Below, piece after piece: positions 18,241 through 26,933 of a stretch of 64,000 nucleotides of DNA. The notes under the pieces are model-generated. The model was not told where the DNA came from. It ran no database searches and saw only the letters and a program-made list of their open reading frames with translations. Origin of the DNA: Caballeronia sp. INDeC2 (GTDB lineage: Bacteria > Pseudomonadota > Gammaproteobacteria > Burkholderiales > Burkholderiaceae); contig NZ_JALQDG010000036.1 in assembly GCF_023631325.1 (NCBI RefSeq), forward strand, positions 62,001-126,000. Direction: 5' to 3'. The position numbers and the translations under genes are program-made. Every line of letters begins with the position of its first letter. The first letter of the stretch is position 1.

Positions 18241-19275
18241 ATGGCCATCAGCGATTACGAAATGATCGCCGCCTGGAAACAAGTGCTGACGCTCTCGAAG
18301 CTGCAGCCCGGCCAGACGGTGACGATACTGACGAGCGCGTCGACGCATCCGCAGACGCTCTCCACCGCCCTCATCGCGACGCAATCGATGGGCGCTGTCG
18401 TCAACCGGCTCGATCTGTTGCCGGTGAACGGCGAGAAAGCCCTGTCGCGCGACCCGCTCGCCTATCTCGGCACGACGCCGCTTACCGGCAATCACGCGGC
18501 CATCGCCGCATTGAAGGCGAGCGATCTCGTCCTCGATCTGATGACGCTGCTCTTCTCGCCGGAGCAGCACGATATTCTCAAAACCGGCACGAAGATCCTG
18601 CTCGCCGTCGAGCCGCCCGAAGTGCTCGCGCGCCTCGTGCCGACCGAAGCGGACCGCACGCGCGTGCGCGCCGCCGCAAAACGTATCGAAGCGTCGCGCG
18701 AAATGAGCGTGAAGTCGAAGTCGGGCACCGATCTCGTGTGTTCGCTCGGCGAGTTTCCGGCGATCTCCGAATACGGTTTCGTCGATGAACCCGGCCGCTG
18801 GGATCACTGGCCGAGCGGCTTCGTCCTCACGTTCCCGAACGAAGGCAAGTCGCGCGGGCAAATCGTCATCGATCGCGGCGACATTCTGCTGCCGCAAAAG
18901 AAGTACGTGAGCGACCCGATCACGTTGACCGTCGAGAACGGTTACGCGACGCGTATCGAAGGCGGCGTCGATGCCGCGCTGCTGCGCGACTACATGGCGT
19001 CGTTCGACGATCCCGAAGGCTATGCGATCTCGCACATCGGCTGGGGTTTGCAGCCGCGCGCACGCTGGTCGACGCTCGGTCTCTACGATCGCGAGGCGAC
19101 CATCGGCATGGATGCGCGCGCGTTCGAAGGCAATTTCCTGTTCTCGCTCGGGCCCAACAACGAAGCGGGCGGCAGCCGCACGACGACCTGCCATATCGAC
19201 ATTCCACTGCGTCATTGCGACGTGATGCTCGACGGCGAGCCCGTCGTGCTGAACGGCAAGGTGATGGATCGATAA
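18241..19275 (+). CDS. nicX: 2,5-dihydroxypyridine 5,6-dioxygenase
   Basis: The protein has 344 residues, the expected length for NicX, preceded by GAAGGAGCCG. It opens the 2,5-dihydroxypyridine ring with O2 and a mononuclear Fe(II) to give N-formylmaleamate. The family belongs to the leucyl aminopeptidase-like M29 fold (PepA2-like). Candidate metal ligands lie in the C-terminal half (SHIGWGLQPRARW near 262; GSRTTTCHIDIPLRHCD near 310). The substrate is fixed by the surrounding nic genes. Confidence 0.92.
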   Translation: MAISDYEMIAAWKQVLTLSKLQPGQTVTILTSASTHPQTLSTALIATQSMGAVVNRLDLLPVNGEKALSRDPLAYLGTTPLTGNHAAIAALKASDLVLDLMTLLFSPEQHDILKTGTKILLAVEPPEVLARLVPTEADRTRVRAAAKRIEASREMSVKSKSGTDLVCSLGEFPAISEYGFVDEPGRWDHWPSGFVLTFPNEGKSRGQIVIDRGDILLPQKKYVSDPITLTVENGYATRIEGGVDAALLRDYMASFDDPEGYAISHIGWGLQPRARWSTLGLYDREATIGMDARAFEGNFLFSLGPNNEAGGSRTTTCHIDIPLRHCDVMLDGEPVVLNGKVMDR

Positions 19276-19291
19276 CCTGGGAGGCATGCAC

Positions 19292-19945
19292 ATGAGCGTC
19301 ATTGAAAGCCACGCCGAATCGGGCGTGTACGAGAGCCAGGGCTTCGGCACGCCGCTGCCCGTAAAGGGCAACGTGGGCTTGCTGATCGTCGATTTCGTGG
19401 TCGGCTTCGCGGACCCGCAGACCTTCGGCGGCGGCAACATCGGGCCGGCCATCGCGCAGACGGAAAAACTGCTCGCGGCCGCGCGCCGTCATGGCTGGCC
19501 GGTCGCGCACAGCCGCATCGTCTATGCGGACGACGGCAGCGACGACAACATCTTCTCGATCAAGGTGCCCGGCATGGCGACGCTGACGGAGGATCATCCG
19601 AACAGCGCGATCGTGCCGGAACTCACGCCCGCGCGCGGCGAGCTCGTCGTGAGGAAGACGGTGCCGTCCGCGTTCTTCGGCACGCAGCTCGCGCCGTGGC
19701 TTTCGCAACGCGCGGTGCAGACGCTCGTCGTCGCGGGCGCGGTGACGAGCGGATGCGTGCGCGCGAGCGTCGTCGATGCGATGTCGCACGGCTTTCGTCC
19801 GCTCGTCGTTTCGGATTGCGTCGGCGATCGCGCGATCGCGCCGCACGAAGCGAATCTGTTCGACATGGCGCAGAAATACGCGGCCGTGATGCCGCTCGAA
19901 GAAGCCCTTCATACGCTGGAAAGCGCCGCCGCAGCGGCCCGCTGA
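19292..19945 (+). CDS. nicF: Maleamate amidohydrolase
   Basis: The protein has 217 residues of the isochorismatase-like cysteine hydrolase family. The triad is visible: Asp in LLIVDFVVGF near 32, Lys in VVRKTVPSAFFGT near 117, and Cys in GAVTSGCVRASVVDA near 150. It deamidates maleamate to maleate plus ammonia, the step that releases nitrogen. GGGAGG at 19279-19284 is 1 bp from the ATG at 19286 but 7 bp from the ATG at 19292, so the latter was chosen. Confidence 0.92.
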   Translation: MSVIESHAESGVYESQGFGTPLPVKGNVGLLIVDFVVGFADPQTFGGGNIGPAIAQTEKLLAAARRHGWPVAHSRIVYADDGSDDNIFSIKVPGMATLTEDHPNSAIVPELTPARGELVVRKTVPSAFFGTQLAPWLSQRAVQTLVVAGAVTSGCVRASVVDAMSHGFRPLVVSDCVGDRAIAPHEANLFDMAQKYAAVMPLEEALHTLESAAAAAR

Positions 19946-19968
19946 ACCCGTTTTCTGCTGCACCGGAA

Positions 19969-19992
19969 GTCCCCGCGCGACGCGTCGGGGAC
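19969..19992 (+). terminator. Hairpin after nicF
   Basis: GTCCCCG (19969-19975) pairs with CGGGGAC (19986-19992) over a 10-nt loop. No T-run follows, so it may be a weak terminator or an mRNA-stabilising hairpin between the enzyme genes and nicT. Confidence 0.4.
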
Positions 19993-20033
19993 GCCTCCGC
20001 ACGCCCTCGCAAATAACCATAACTAACTGATTT

Positions 20034-20045
20034 AAAAGCGCTTTT
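20034..20045. promoter_or_regulatory. Palindrome upstream of nicT
   Basis: AAAAGCGCTTTT is a perfect 12-bp palindrome in the AT-rich part of the nicF-nicT gap; AAAAAGCG occurs again 5 bp later. It may be an operator of a separate nicT promoter. It does not match the AGTGTACACA sites. Confidence 0.35.
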
Positions 20046-20161
20046 TTATGAAAAAGCGTTGCATTTCAGATTTTGTCTTCGTAACTTAGGCAGGTCGCAC
20101 ACGCAGGTCGGCCCACTCGCGGTGGCGCAATACAACGCATCGATTCTCCAAGGAACACGAC

Positions 20162-21478
20162 ATGTCTTCCCCTTCACTCGACACGACGCGCGCGACATTG
20201 CACACCGACGCGCAAGCCGAGCGTGCCCTGTACCGCAAGCTCACGTGGCGGCTCATCCCGTTCTTCTGCCTGTGCTATTTCTCGGCGTATCTGGACCGCG
20301 TGAATGTCGGTCTCGCGAAACTGCAGATGCTGGACGCACTGAAGTTCAGCGACACGGTCTACGGTCTCGGCGCGGGTCTGTTTTTCGTCGGCTACATCCT
20401 GTTCGAAGTGCCGAGCAACCTGATTCTGCAAAAGGTCGGCGCGAAGCTGTGGATCGCGCGGATCATGGTCACGTGGGGCATTCTCTCCGGGCTCACGATG
20501 TTCGTGAAAACGCCCGGCCAGTTCTATGGACTGCGCTTTCTTCTGGGTGTCGCCGAGGCGGGCTTTCTGCCGGGCGTCCTGCTCTATCTGACCAACTGGT
20601 TTCCCGATGCGCGCCGCAGCAAGATCATCGCGCTCTTCATGATGGGCTTGCCGCTGTCGAGTCTCGTCGGCGGGCCGCTGTCGGGCTGGATCGTCACGTT
20701 CTTCGACGGCATGCACGGCTGGCAAGGCTGGCAATGGCTCTTCGGACTGGAAGCGCTGCCGTCGATTTTCCTCGGCGTGCTCGTGTTCTTCTATCTGCCG
20801 AACACGCCCGAGACGGCGAAGTTTCTCGATGCCGATGAACGTGCGCGCCTCAAGCTCGATCTCGCGAGCGAAGCGCACGGCGCGAAGCGACATCGCCTGC
20901 TGGATGCGTTCACCGATCCGAAGGTGTGGGCGCTCGGTCTCATCGACTTGTGCGTGCTGCTCGGTACCTACGCGATCAGCTTCTGGATGCCGACGATGCT
21001 GCGCGATTCCGGCGTGCAAAGCGCGCTGACGATCGGCCTGCTGACGGCCGTGCCCAACGCCCTCGCCGTCGTGATGATGCTCGTCACCGGCGCGAGCTCG
21101 GACAAGTTCCGCGAGCGCCGCTGGCATATCGTCGTGCCGTTCGCGTGCACCGCGTTCGGCCTCGTCGCGAGCACGTTCTTCACCGGCAGCACGGCGGCGC
21201 TTGTGATCCTGCTGTCGATCGCGAACGCGGGCGTGGCCGCGGCGATGCCGGTCGTGTGGGCGCTGCCGTCGACGTTCCTGACGGGCACGGCCGCCGCGGC
21301 GGGCATCGCGTTCGCATGCTCGATCGCCAATCTCGGCGGCTTCGCTAGCACGTACGTGATCGGCTGGCTGAAGGACTGGACGCATAGCATGAGCGCGGGT
21401 CTGATCGTGTTCGGCGTGTGCATGCTGCTCGGTTGCGGCCTCGCGCTCGCGATGCCCAAGCACATCGTCAATCGCTGA
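20162..21478 (+). CDS. nicT: MFS transporter, probable nicotinate importer
   Basis: The protein has 438 residues with about 12 membrane segments. The start follows AAGGAACACGAC. The anion:cation symporter (phthalate permease/ACS) signature is present: FCLCYFSAYLDRVNVGLAKL near residue 37, and RFLLGVAEAGFLPGVLLYLTNWF near 122. It sits in the inner membrane, inside the nic operon, one base before the Mo-subunit gene, so it most likely imports nicotinate or 6-hydroxynicotinate as P. putida NicT does. The substrate is inferred from context. Confidence 0.88.
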   Translation: MSSPSLDTTRATLHTDAQAERALYRKLTWRLIPFFCLCYFSAYLDRVNVGLAKLQMLDALKFSDTVYGLGAGLFFVGYILFEVPSNLILQKVGAKLWIARIMVTWGILSGLTMFVKTPGQFYGLRFLLGVAEAGFLPGVLLYLTNWFPDARRSKIIALFMMGLPLSSLVGGPLSGWIVTFFDGMHGWQGWQWLFGLEALPSIFLGVLVFFYLPNTPETAKFLDADERARLKLDLASEAHGAKRHRLLDAFTDPKVWALGLIDLCVLLGTYAISFWMPTMLRDSGVQSALTIGLLTAVPNALAVVMMLVTGASSDKFRERRWHIVVPFACTAFGLVASTFFTGSTAALVILLSIANAGVAAAMPVVWALPSTFLTGTAAAAGIAFACSIANLGGFASTYVIGWLKDWTHSMSAGLIVFGVCMLLGCGLALAMPKHIVNR

Positions 21479-21479
21479 T

Positions 21480-23732
21480 ATGCCGACACGCCGTGAACTG
21501 CTGGCACGCGACGGCCGTCTCGTCGTCGTGCGCCAGCCGGTGGCACCGCCCACGCCCGCGCCCGGGCAGCCGGGTAGCGCGTCGACGTACGTGCAGGACT
21601 CGCCCGAAGTGTTCGTCGCCGTGCTCGACGACGACAGCATCCTTGCGTTCAACGGCCATGTCGATCTCGGCACGGGCATCCGCACGTCGCTCGCGCAGAT
21701 CGTCGCGGAAGAACTCGACGTTCCCACTCATCGCGTGACGATGGTGCTCGGCGATTCGAGCGAAACGCCGAATCAGGGGCCGACGATCGCGAGTGCGTCG
21801 ATCCAGATTTCCGCGGTGCCGTTGCGTGCGTCGGCGGCGCAGGCGCGGCTTGCGTTGATCGAGCTCGCGGCGGCCCGTTTCAATGTCGATGCATCGTCCT
21901 TGCGCACCGATGACGGTTTCGTCATCGCTCAGGATGGCGCGCGTCTCTCGTTCGGCGCGCTGCTTCAGGATCGACACGTGACGCTCACGCTCGATATCGC
22001 GGCGCCCGTGAAGGATCCGTCGCGCTATCGCGTGGTCGGCAAGTCGTCACCGCGCGTCGATCTGCCCGCGAAAGCCACCGGCAAGCTCACCTTCGTTCAC
22101 GACATGCGCGTGCCCGGCATGCTGCACGGCCGCGTGGTGCGGCCGCCGTATCACGGGCGCGATGCGGGAGCGTTCGTCGGCACGTCGCTGATCGATGTGG
22201 ATCGCGCGTCCGTCGAGAAGCTTCCCGGCGTGCGCGGCGTAGTCGTGATCGGTGATTTCATCGGCGTCGTCGCGGAGCGCGAGGAACAGGCCATTCGCGC
22301 GGCGAAGGCGCTGAAGGTGCGTTGGCGCGCGCTGCCCGTAATGTCCGATCTCTCGGACCCGGCGCGTGCCATTCAAAGCGCGCCTGCCAAGCGCAGGCTT
22401 CTGCAGGAAAGCGGCGATGTCGATGCGGCCTCGACAGGGCCCGGCGTGACGACTTTCACGCGCCGCTATGAATGGCCGTATCAAATGCATGCGTCGATCG
22501 GGCCGTCGTGCGCGCTCGCCGATTATCGCGACGAGCGCATCACGATCTGGTCGGGCACGCAGAATCCGCAATCGCTGCGGCACGATCTGGCGAAGCTCGC
22601 GGAGCGTGATGAAGCCGATGTCGATATCGTCCGCATGGAAGCCGCAGGCTGCTATGGCCGCAATTGCGCCGACGATGTCGCCGGCGACGCCCTCCTCCTC
22701 TCCCGCGCGATGCGCGCGCCGGTGCGCGTGCAGCTTTCGCGCGCCGACGAGCATCTATGGGAGCCGAAAGGCACCGCGCAGGTCATGGACGTGACGGGCA
22801 GCGTGTCGGCATCGGGCGAGACGGTCGCGTATTCATTCGCGACGCGTTATCCGTCGAACGATGCGCCTTTGCTCGCGCTGCTCCTGACCGGCGCGATGCC
22901 CGCCGAGGCGCGCGTCTTCGAGATGGGCGATCGCACGGCCGTGTCGCCGTACACGTTCTCGCATACGCGCTTCGTGTGCGACGACCTCGCGCCGCTGGTG
23001 CGTTCGTCGTGGCTGCGTGGCGTGTCGGCGCTGCCGAACTCGTTCGCGCACGATGCGTTCATCGACGAGCTTGCCATTCATGCGCGTGTGGACCCGTTCG
23101 AATTCCGCCTGCGCCATCTGGCCGATGACCGCGCGCGTGCGTTGTTGCAGGCCACCGCCGCGCGCGCCGGATGGCAGACGCGCGCCTCGCCTCGTTATCT
23201 GACACAGGCGAACCAGCGCCTCGCGCGCGGACGCGGCATTGCCTACGCGCGCTACGTCCACAGCCGCTTCCCCGGATTCGGCGCGGCGTGGGCGGCGTGG
23301 ATCGTCGATCTGGAAGTGGATCGCGTAACGGGCGAGATTCGCATCGAGCGCGTGACGGTCGGGCAGGACACCGGCACGATGGTCAACCCCGACGGCGTGC
23401 GTCATCAGATTCACGGCAACGTCGTGCAGACGCTGAGCCGCACGCTGAAGGAACGCGTGCGGATGAGCGACGGCCTGGTTGCGTCGCGCGAGTGGGGCAG
23501 TTATCCGCTCATTACGTTCGCGGAGCTGCCCGCTGTGGACGTCGTGTTGATGCCGCGTCAGGGCGAGCCGCCGCTCGGGTCCGGCGAATCGGCTTCGGTG
23601 CCCGGCCCGGCGGCGATCGCGAATGCACTGTTCGATGCAACCGGAGTGCGCTTCTACGCGCCGCCGTTCACGCCCGACGCCGTGCGCGCCCGGATCGAAG
23701 CGCACGCGGCGCTCGCGGGGGCGGCGCACTAG
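21480..23732 (+). CDS. nicB: Nicotinate dehydrogenase molybdopterin subunit
   Basis: The protein has 750 residues, matching the Mo-binding part of P. putida NicB but without its cytochrome c tail. Mo-cofactor blocks are visible: VDLGTGIRTSLAQIVAEEL near residue 60, ETPNQGPT near 97, GQDTGTMVNPDG near 628, and the catalytic-Glu segment GSGESASVPG near 701. With NicA it hydroxylates nicotinate at C6. The start is 1 bp after the nicT stop, so translation is coupled. The missing cytochrome module is supplied by the separate gene at 12022-14667. This matches the NdhL type of three-subunit enzyme. Confidence 0.88.
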   Translation: MPTRRELLARDGRLVVVRQPVAPPTPAPGQPGSASTYVQDSPEVFVAVLDDDSILAFNGHVDLGTGIRTSLAQIVAEELDVPTHRVTMVLGDSSETPNQGPTIASASIQISAVPLRASAAQARLALIELAAARFNVDASSLRTDDGFVIAQDGARLSFGALLQDRHVTLTLDIAAPVKDPSRYRVVGKSSPRVDLPAKATGKLTFVHDMRVPGMLHGRVVRPPYHGRDAGAFVGTSLIDVDRASVEKLPGVRGVVVIGDFIGVVAEREEQAIRAAKALKVRWRALPVMSDLSDPARAIQSAPAKRRLLQESGDVDAASTGPGVTTFTRRYEWPYQMHASIGPSCALADYRDERITIWSGTQNPQSLRHDLAKLAERDEADVDIVRMEAAGCYGRNCADDVAGDALLLSRAMRAPVRVQLSRADEHLWEPKGTAQVMDVTGSVSASGETVAYSFATRYPSNDAPLLALLLTGAMPAEARVFEMGDRTAVSPYTFSHTRFVCDDLAPLVRSSWLRGVSALPNSFAHDAFIDELAIHARVDPFEFRLRHLADDRARALLQATAARAGWQTRASPRYLTQANQRLARGRGIAYARYVHSRFPGFGAAWAAWIVDLEVDRVTGEIRIERVTVGQDTGTMVNPDGVRHQIHGNVVQTLSRTLKERVRMSDGLVASREWGSYPLITFAELPAVDVVLMPRQGEPPLGSGESASVPGPAAIANALFDATGVRFYAPPFTPDAVRARIEAHAALAGAAH

Positions 23733-23737
23733 CACGC

Positions 23738-24454
23738 TTACTTGCGCGGTCCGTAATCCAGCTTCGGATACCAGTTCGTCCCGCGGCCTTCGGGCGTCAT
23801 GTCGAGCACGGTCCAGAGCGGCATAAGATCGGGCGCGCCGCGCGGATCCTCGCCGGGGTCGGCGGTATCGAAATCCATCTCGCCGCTCCAGAAATGCCGG
23901 ATCACGCCGTCGCGCCGCGTGAAAACGTTGAGCGCGGGCTCATCGCCGCCTTCCTTCGATATCGCGTGGTAGTCGCGGCTGAACGCGCCGTTCGTATCCG
24001 AAAAAAGCCCGAGATCGCGCCAGCCGCGCTCCGTCTTGAACGCCACCAGCTTCGCGAGCGGCGAACGCGCGATCACCGCGAGCGCCACGCGCTGTTCGAT
24101 GTCGCGCGCCTCGCCCTCCCACGCCGACAGCAGCGACGTGCACATCGGACACGGCCGTTCGCGCTGCGGCCCGAACATGTAGCTGTACGTGACGAGCGTG
24201 TCCTTGTCGCCGAAAAGGCCAGCGAAATCGACCGCGCCGCGTTCGCCTTCGAATCGATAATCGCCCTTCACTTCGCCGCCGGGCGGCAGCGCGCGACGCA
24301 TCTGCGCCACGCGCTCGATGTGCCTGCGCAATTCGATTTCCTCGGCCAGCAACGCGGTACGCGCCTCGCGATATTCGGCGCTTTCGTTGGGAAACCTCAT
24401 CGTCGCGCGCTTCGCGAGTTCATCGGCGGGAACGTGGTTCGTGGTCGTGCTCAT
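23738..24454 (-). CDS. DUF899 thioredoxin-like protein
   Basis: The protein has 238 residues, with its start behind GGAGATCGT. Features of the DUF899 family are present: an N-terminal helical region (EELRRHIERVAQMRR-like), YSYMFGPQRERPCPMCTSLL near residue 95, and a C-terminal DMTPEGRG. The CPMC motif suggests a thioredoxin-like redox fold. The reaction is unknown. It follows a GST gene by 24 bp in the same direction and is probably co-transcribed, which hints at detoxification or redox defence. Confidence 0.82.
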   Translation of the reverse strand: MSTTTNHVPADELAKRATMRFPNESAEYREARTALLAEEIELRRHIERVAQMRRALPPGGEVKGDYRFEGERGAVDFAGLFGDKDTLVTYSYMFGPQRERPCPMCTSLLSAWEGEARDIEQRVALAVIARSPLAKLVAFKTERGWRDLGLFSDTNGAFSRDYHAISKEGGDEPALNVFTRRDGVIRHFWSGEMDFDTADPGEDPRGAPDLMPLWTVLDMTPEGRGTNWYPKLDYGPRK

Positions 24455-24478
24455 ACGATCTCCTGTGGCTTGGGTGGC

Positions 24479-25138
24479 TCAATCGCGGTCCGGGGCGCCG
24501 AGCGGAAACAACGCCCGATACGGCCGCGCTTCGTCGACGGCGCGTGCGAACGACGGCCGCGCGAGCAGGCGCTTGCGATACGCGATCACGTTCGGATACG
24601 CGTCCCCGATACGGTGCGACCAGTCCGCATAGAACAGAAACGGCGCGGCGCCGCAATCGGCGAGGCTGAAGGTGTCGCCCGCCGCCCATTCGCGCGTGGC
24701 CATCTTGCGGTCGAGAAAGGCGTAGGACGTGTCGAGCATCGCGCGGGCATCGGCGACGCCGCGCGCATCGCGTTCGTTGGCATCGCGCATCGCGTCGAAC
24801 ACGATCTTTTGCTGCGGCGTCGACAGATAGTTGTCGAAGAAGCGATCCATCCAGCGCGTTTCGAGCGCGGCGCGCGGATCGTCGGGAATGAGGCGCACCG
24901 GGCCAGGGTGAAACAGTCCCAGATATTCGATGATCACCGTCGATTCGATCACCGGCCGGCCGCCGTCGACGAGCACGGGGAAGCGCTTCATCGGCCAGAT
25001 TTCGGCGAGTTCGGCCATCGATTGCGGCGTTTCGGGCGTGAGCGTGCGCCATTCGAAGGGCGTGCCATTCTCGTACAGCGCGACGAGAACCTTCTGGCAA
25101 TACGAGGAAAACGGGTGTGCGTAGAGTTGCAAGCTCAT
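24479..25138 (-). CDS. Glutathione S-transferase family protein
   Basis: The protein has 219 residues. The N-terminal thioredoxin-like domain (about 1-80) contains YAHPFSSYCQKVLVALYEN, KRFPVLVDGG and the glutathione-contact IESTVIIEYL. The C-terminal all-helical domain contains AAGDTFSLADCGAAPFL near 152. It is cytosolic, likely conjugating or reducing electrophiles. The start at 25138 has GGAG upstream. It is the first gene of a two-gene unit with the DUF899 protein. Confidence 0.88.
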   Translation of the reverse strand: MSLQLYAHPFSSYCQKVLVALYENGTPFEWRTLTPETPQSMAELAEIWPMKRFPVLVDGGRPVIESTVIIEYLGLFHPGPVRLIPDDPRAALETRWMDRFFDNYLSTPQQKIVFDAMRDANERDARGVADARAMLDTSYAFLDRKMATREWAAGDTFSLADCGAAPFLFYADWSHRIGDAYPNVIAYRKRLLARPSFARAVDEARPYRALFPLGAPDRD

Positions 25139-25290
25139 CTGACAGTCTCCAGGTCGTCGAGCGGATTATGAACAGGGCGATGCGTCTACGACGATTGCAG
25201 CGCCGATTACGTGAACGACGAACGGCGCCCCGGCCAATCGACAAGAAATCGATACATTTTGTTGTGCGGCGCAGCGTGACCGTGGCCGAT

Positions 25291-25314
25291 TTGCTAACGT
25301 GCGCGGTTAGGCAA
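25291..25314. promoter_or_regulatory. Inverted repeat upstream of the receiver-like gene
   Basis: TTGCTAAC (25291-25298) faces GTTAGGCAA (25306-25314), with one unpaired G. It lies 49 bp before the receiver-like gene and could be an operator or a leader hairpin. Confidence 0.35.
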
Positions 25315-25362
25315 CCAAAGGACGGCCGCCGGATCCAGTGTCCGTCGAGCCGGCCGAAGAAA

Positions 25363-25875
25363 ATGAAGCGCGAATACAAAATTAGTATCGTCGTTGCAGA
25401 CGATCGCCCCGTCGTTTTATACGGGCTGCAAAGCTGGTTCGAGGAGCACGAGCGGTTTCGGGTGACGGCATGCGTCAGAAACGCGGATCAGTTGCTCGCG
25501 AGGCTGAAGGCCGCGAGTCACGACATGATCGTGCTGGGCTGCGGTCTGGAAGGTTCCTATGCGCACGATTTCGCGTTTCTGCGCGAATTGCGCCGGACAT
25601 TCCCGGCCACGCCCGTGATCGTCTTCACCGACAAGACCGACGCGCACACACTCTCCGACATCCAGCGTGCGGGCGCGTCGGGCCTCGTGAGCCCGCGCGA
25701 AGAAGCGCGCGCGTTCGAACGCGTGTGCGAGAGGGTGCTCTCCGGCGCGGAGAAGATCGTCTCACCGCGCATCGCGAGCTATTGCAACGCAGCCGGCGCC
25801 GCGGTCTCTTTCGATACGGCGCCCGACTATGGCGGTCTGAGGCCGAACGTCACGCAGTTCATTGCGCGATTTTGA
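25363..25875 (+). CDS. Orphan receiver-domain protein lacking the phospho-acceptor Asp
   Basis: The protein has 170 residues from ATG 25363; the open frame extends upstream but only this start begins the domain. The fold follows NarL/RcsB-type receivers: IVVADDRPVVLYGLQSWF (8-25), then DMIVLGCGLEGS near 56, where the usual phospho-Asp position is Gly. VIVFTDKTDAHTL follows near 84, and GASGLVSPREE near 104 has the conserved Lys replaced. A NarL-like linker (GAEKIVSPRIASY) follows, but the HTH output domain is missing. It may be a protein-protein decoy or a decayed regulator. No kinase is adjacent. Confidence 0.7.
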   Translation: MKREYKISIVVADDRPVVLYGLQSWFEEHERFRVTACVRNADQLLARLKAASHDMIVLGCGLEGSYAHDFAFLRELRRTFPATPVIVFTDKTDAHTLSDIQRAGASGLVSPREEARAFERVCERVLSGAEKIVSPRIASYCNAAGAAVSFDTAPDYGGLRPNVTQFIARF

Positions 25876-26095
25876 GTGCTGCCGAGGCGATCGGACGCTG
25901 CGTAGTCAATCTCCTGCCTGCCCTGCAGCACGCCGCTCCCCGCCCCTTCCGAGCTGTTAGCCGCCGTCCCGCCATGAGGTAGACGGCGCGCGCCCGCAAA
26001 AAAATCACGCGAAGCTCGACCGTATGAGCGTGGAGCGCGGCGTGTCGAGCATCAGCTTGACGGGCAAAGATGGGGAGACCGCGCCGGAGTGACGC

Positions 26096-26800
26096 TCACG
26101 GCGACGCACTCTGCCCCATACGCTCCCGCAACGCCTCGCAATGGGCGACGAGATTGCCCTGCGTGTCCACGAACCGCTTGAGCGGCGTATCGATGTCGTA
26201 GAACCAGATGCTCGCGACAAACCCATACAACGCGCAATCGATGCTCGCGGGCGCATCGCCGAACATGAACGGGCCATCGCCCAGCAGATTCGCCATCGCC
26301 TGAAGACTCGCGATGCCACGCGCATACGCGGCCTCAGGCTCGTACCGTCCAATCCCCTGATACCGGTAGCGCTCGAAGTTGTACTTTCGCGCGCCCTCCA
26401 GCGCCTCAGCGCCGATATCCGGATGCTGCTCCATAAGCGCCTCGCGGAACAACGGCCAGTAACGATCGTCACGCCAACGCGAATACGACATCACCCAATA
26501 GAGATCGTCGAGCGTGCGGCGGATCAGCAGATCGAGATCGCGTTGCGGGCCGGTGAGCGCGTCGTCGAGCGTCAGCGCGTATTTGCGTTTCAGATGCGCG
26601 ACGATCGCATCGCTGTCGCCGATGGTTTCGTCGTCATCGACGAGATAGGGAAGCTGGCCGCGCGGCGCGGCGCTCGTGTCGAGCACGTGACGATGCTCGA
26701 ACGGCAGGCCCGCGAGCTTCAGGAACGCGAACACTTTCAGCCCGAACGGATTGTTGTCTTCGAGACCGAACAACTGAGGATACGAATAGAGCGTGATCAT
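26096..26800 (-). CDS. Glutathione S-transferase-like protein (FAX/metaxin type)
   Basis: The protein has 234 residues, with its start after GGAGACGCCG. The N-terminus (ITLYSYPQLFGLEDNNPFG) and QLPYLVDDDETIGDSDAIV form a thioredoxin-like domain of the failed-axon-connections/metaxin branch. The C-terminal helical domain contains FMFGDAPASIDCALYGF near 182. The catalytic Ser/Cys of classical GSTs is not obvious. Cytosolic; the substrate is unknown. Confidence 0.8.
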   Translation of the reverse strand: MITLYSYPQLFGLEDNNPFGLKVFAFLKLAGLPFEHRHVLDTSAAPRGQLPYLVDDDETIGDSDAIVAHLKRKYALTLDDALTGPQRDLDLLIRRTLDDLYWVMSYSRWRDDRYWPLFREALMEQHPDIGAEALEGARKYNFERYRYQGIGRYEPEAAYARGIASLQAMANLLGDGPFMFGDAPASIDCALYGFVASIWFYDIDTPLKRFVDTQGNLVAHCEALRERMGQSASP

Positions 26801-26933
26801 CGGCGTCTCCGGGCGTCGCCCTGCAAGGACGCGCCAACTTCGCTACGATTCCCGATTGGCCTTGCATCTTCCCGTCACGCGGCGCGCCTTTCGGCATTCA
26901 CGCCGGCACGCGCCGCCACATACGAAAAATACT

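Noticed and set aside
16579-19452. 957-residue open frame on the minus strand
   Set aside because: It lies antisense to nicE, nicD and nicX, is Arg-rich and has no recognisable fold.
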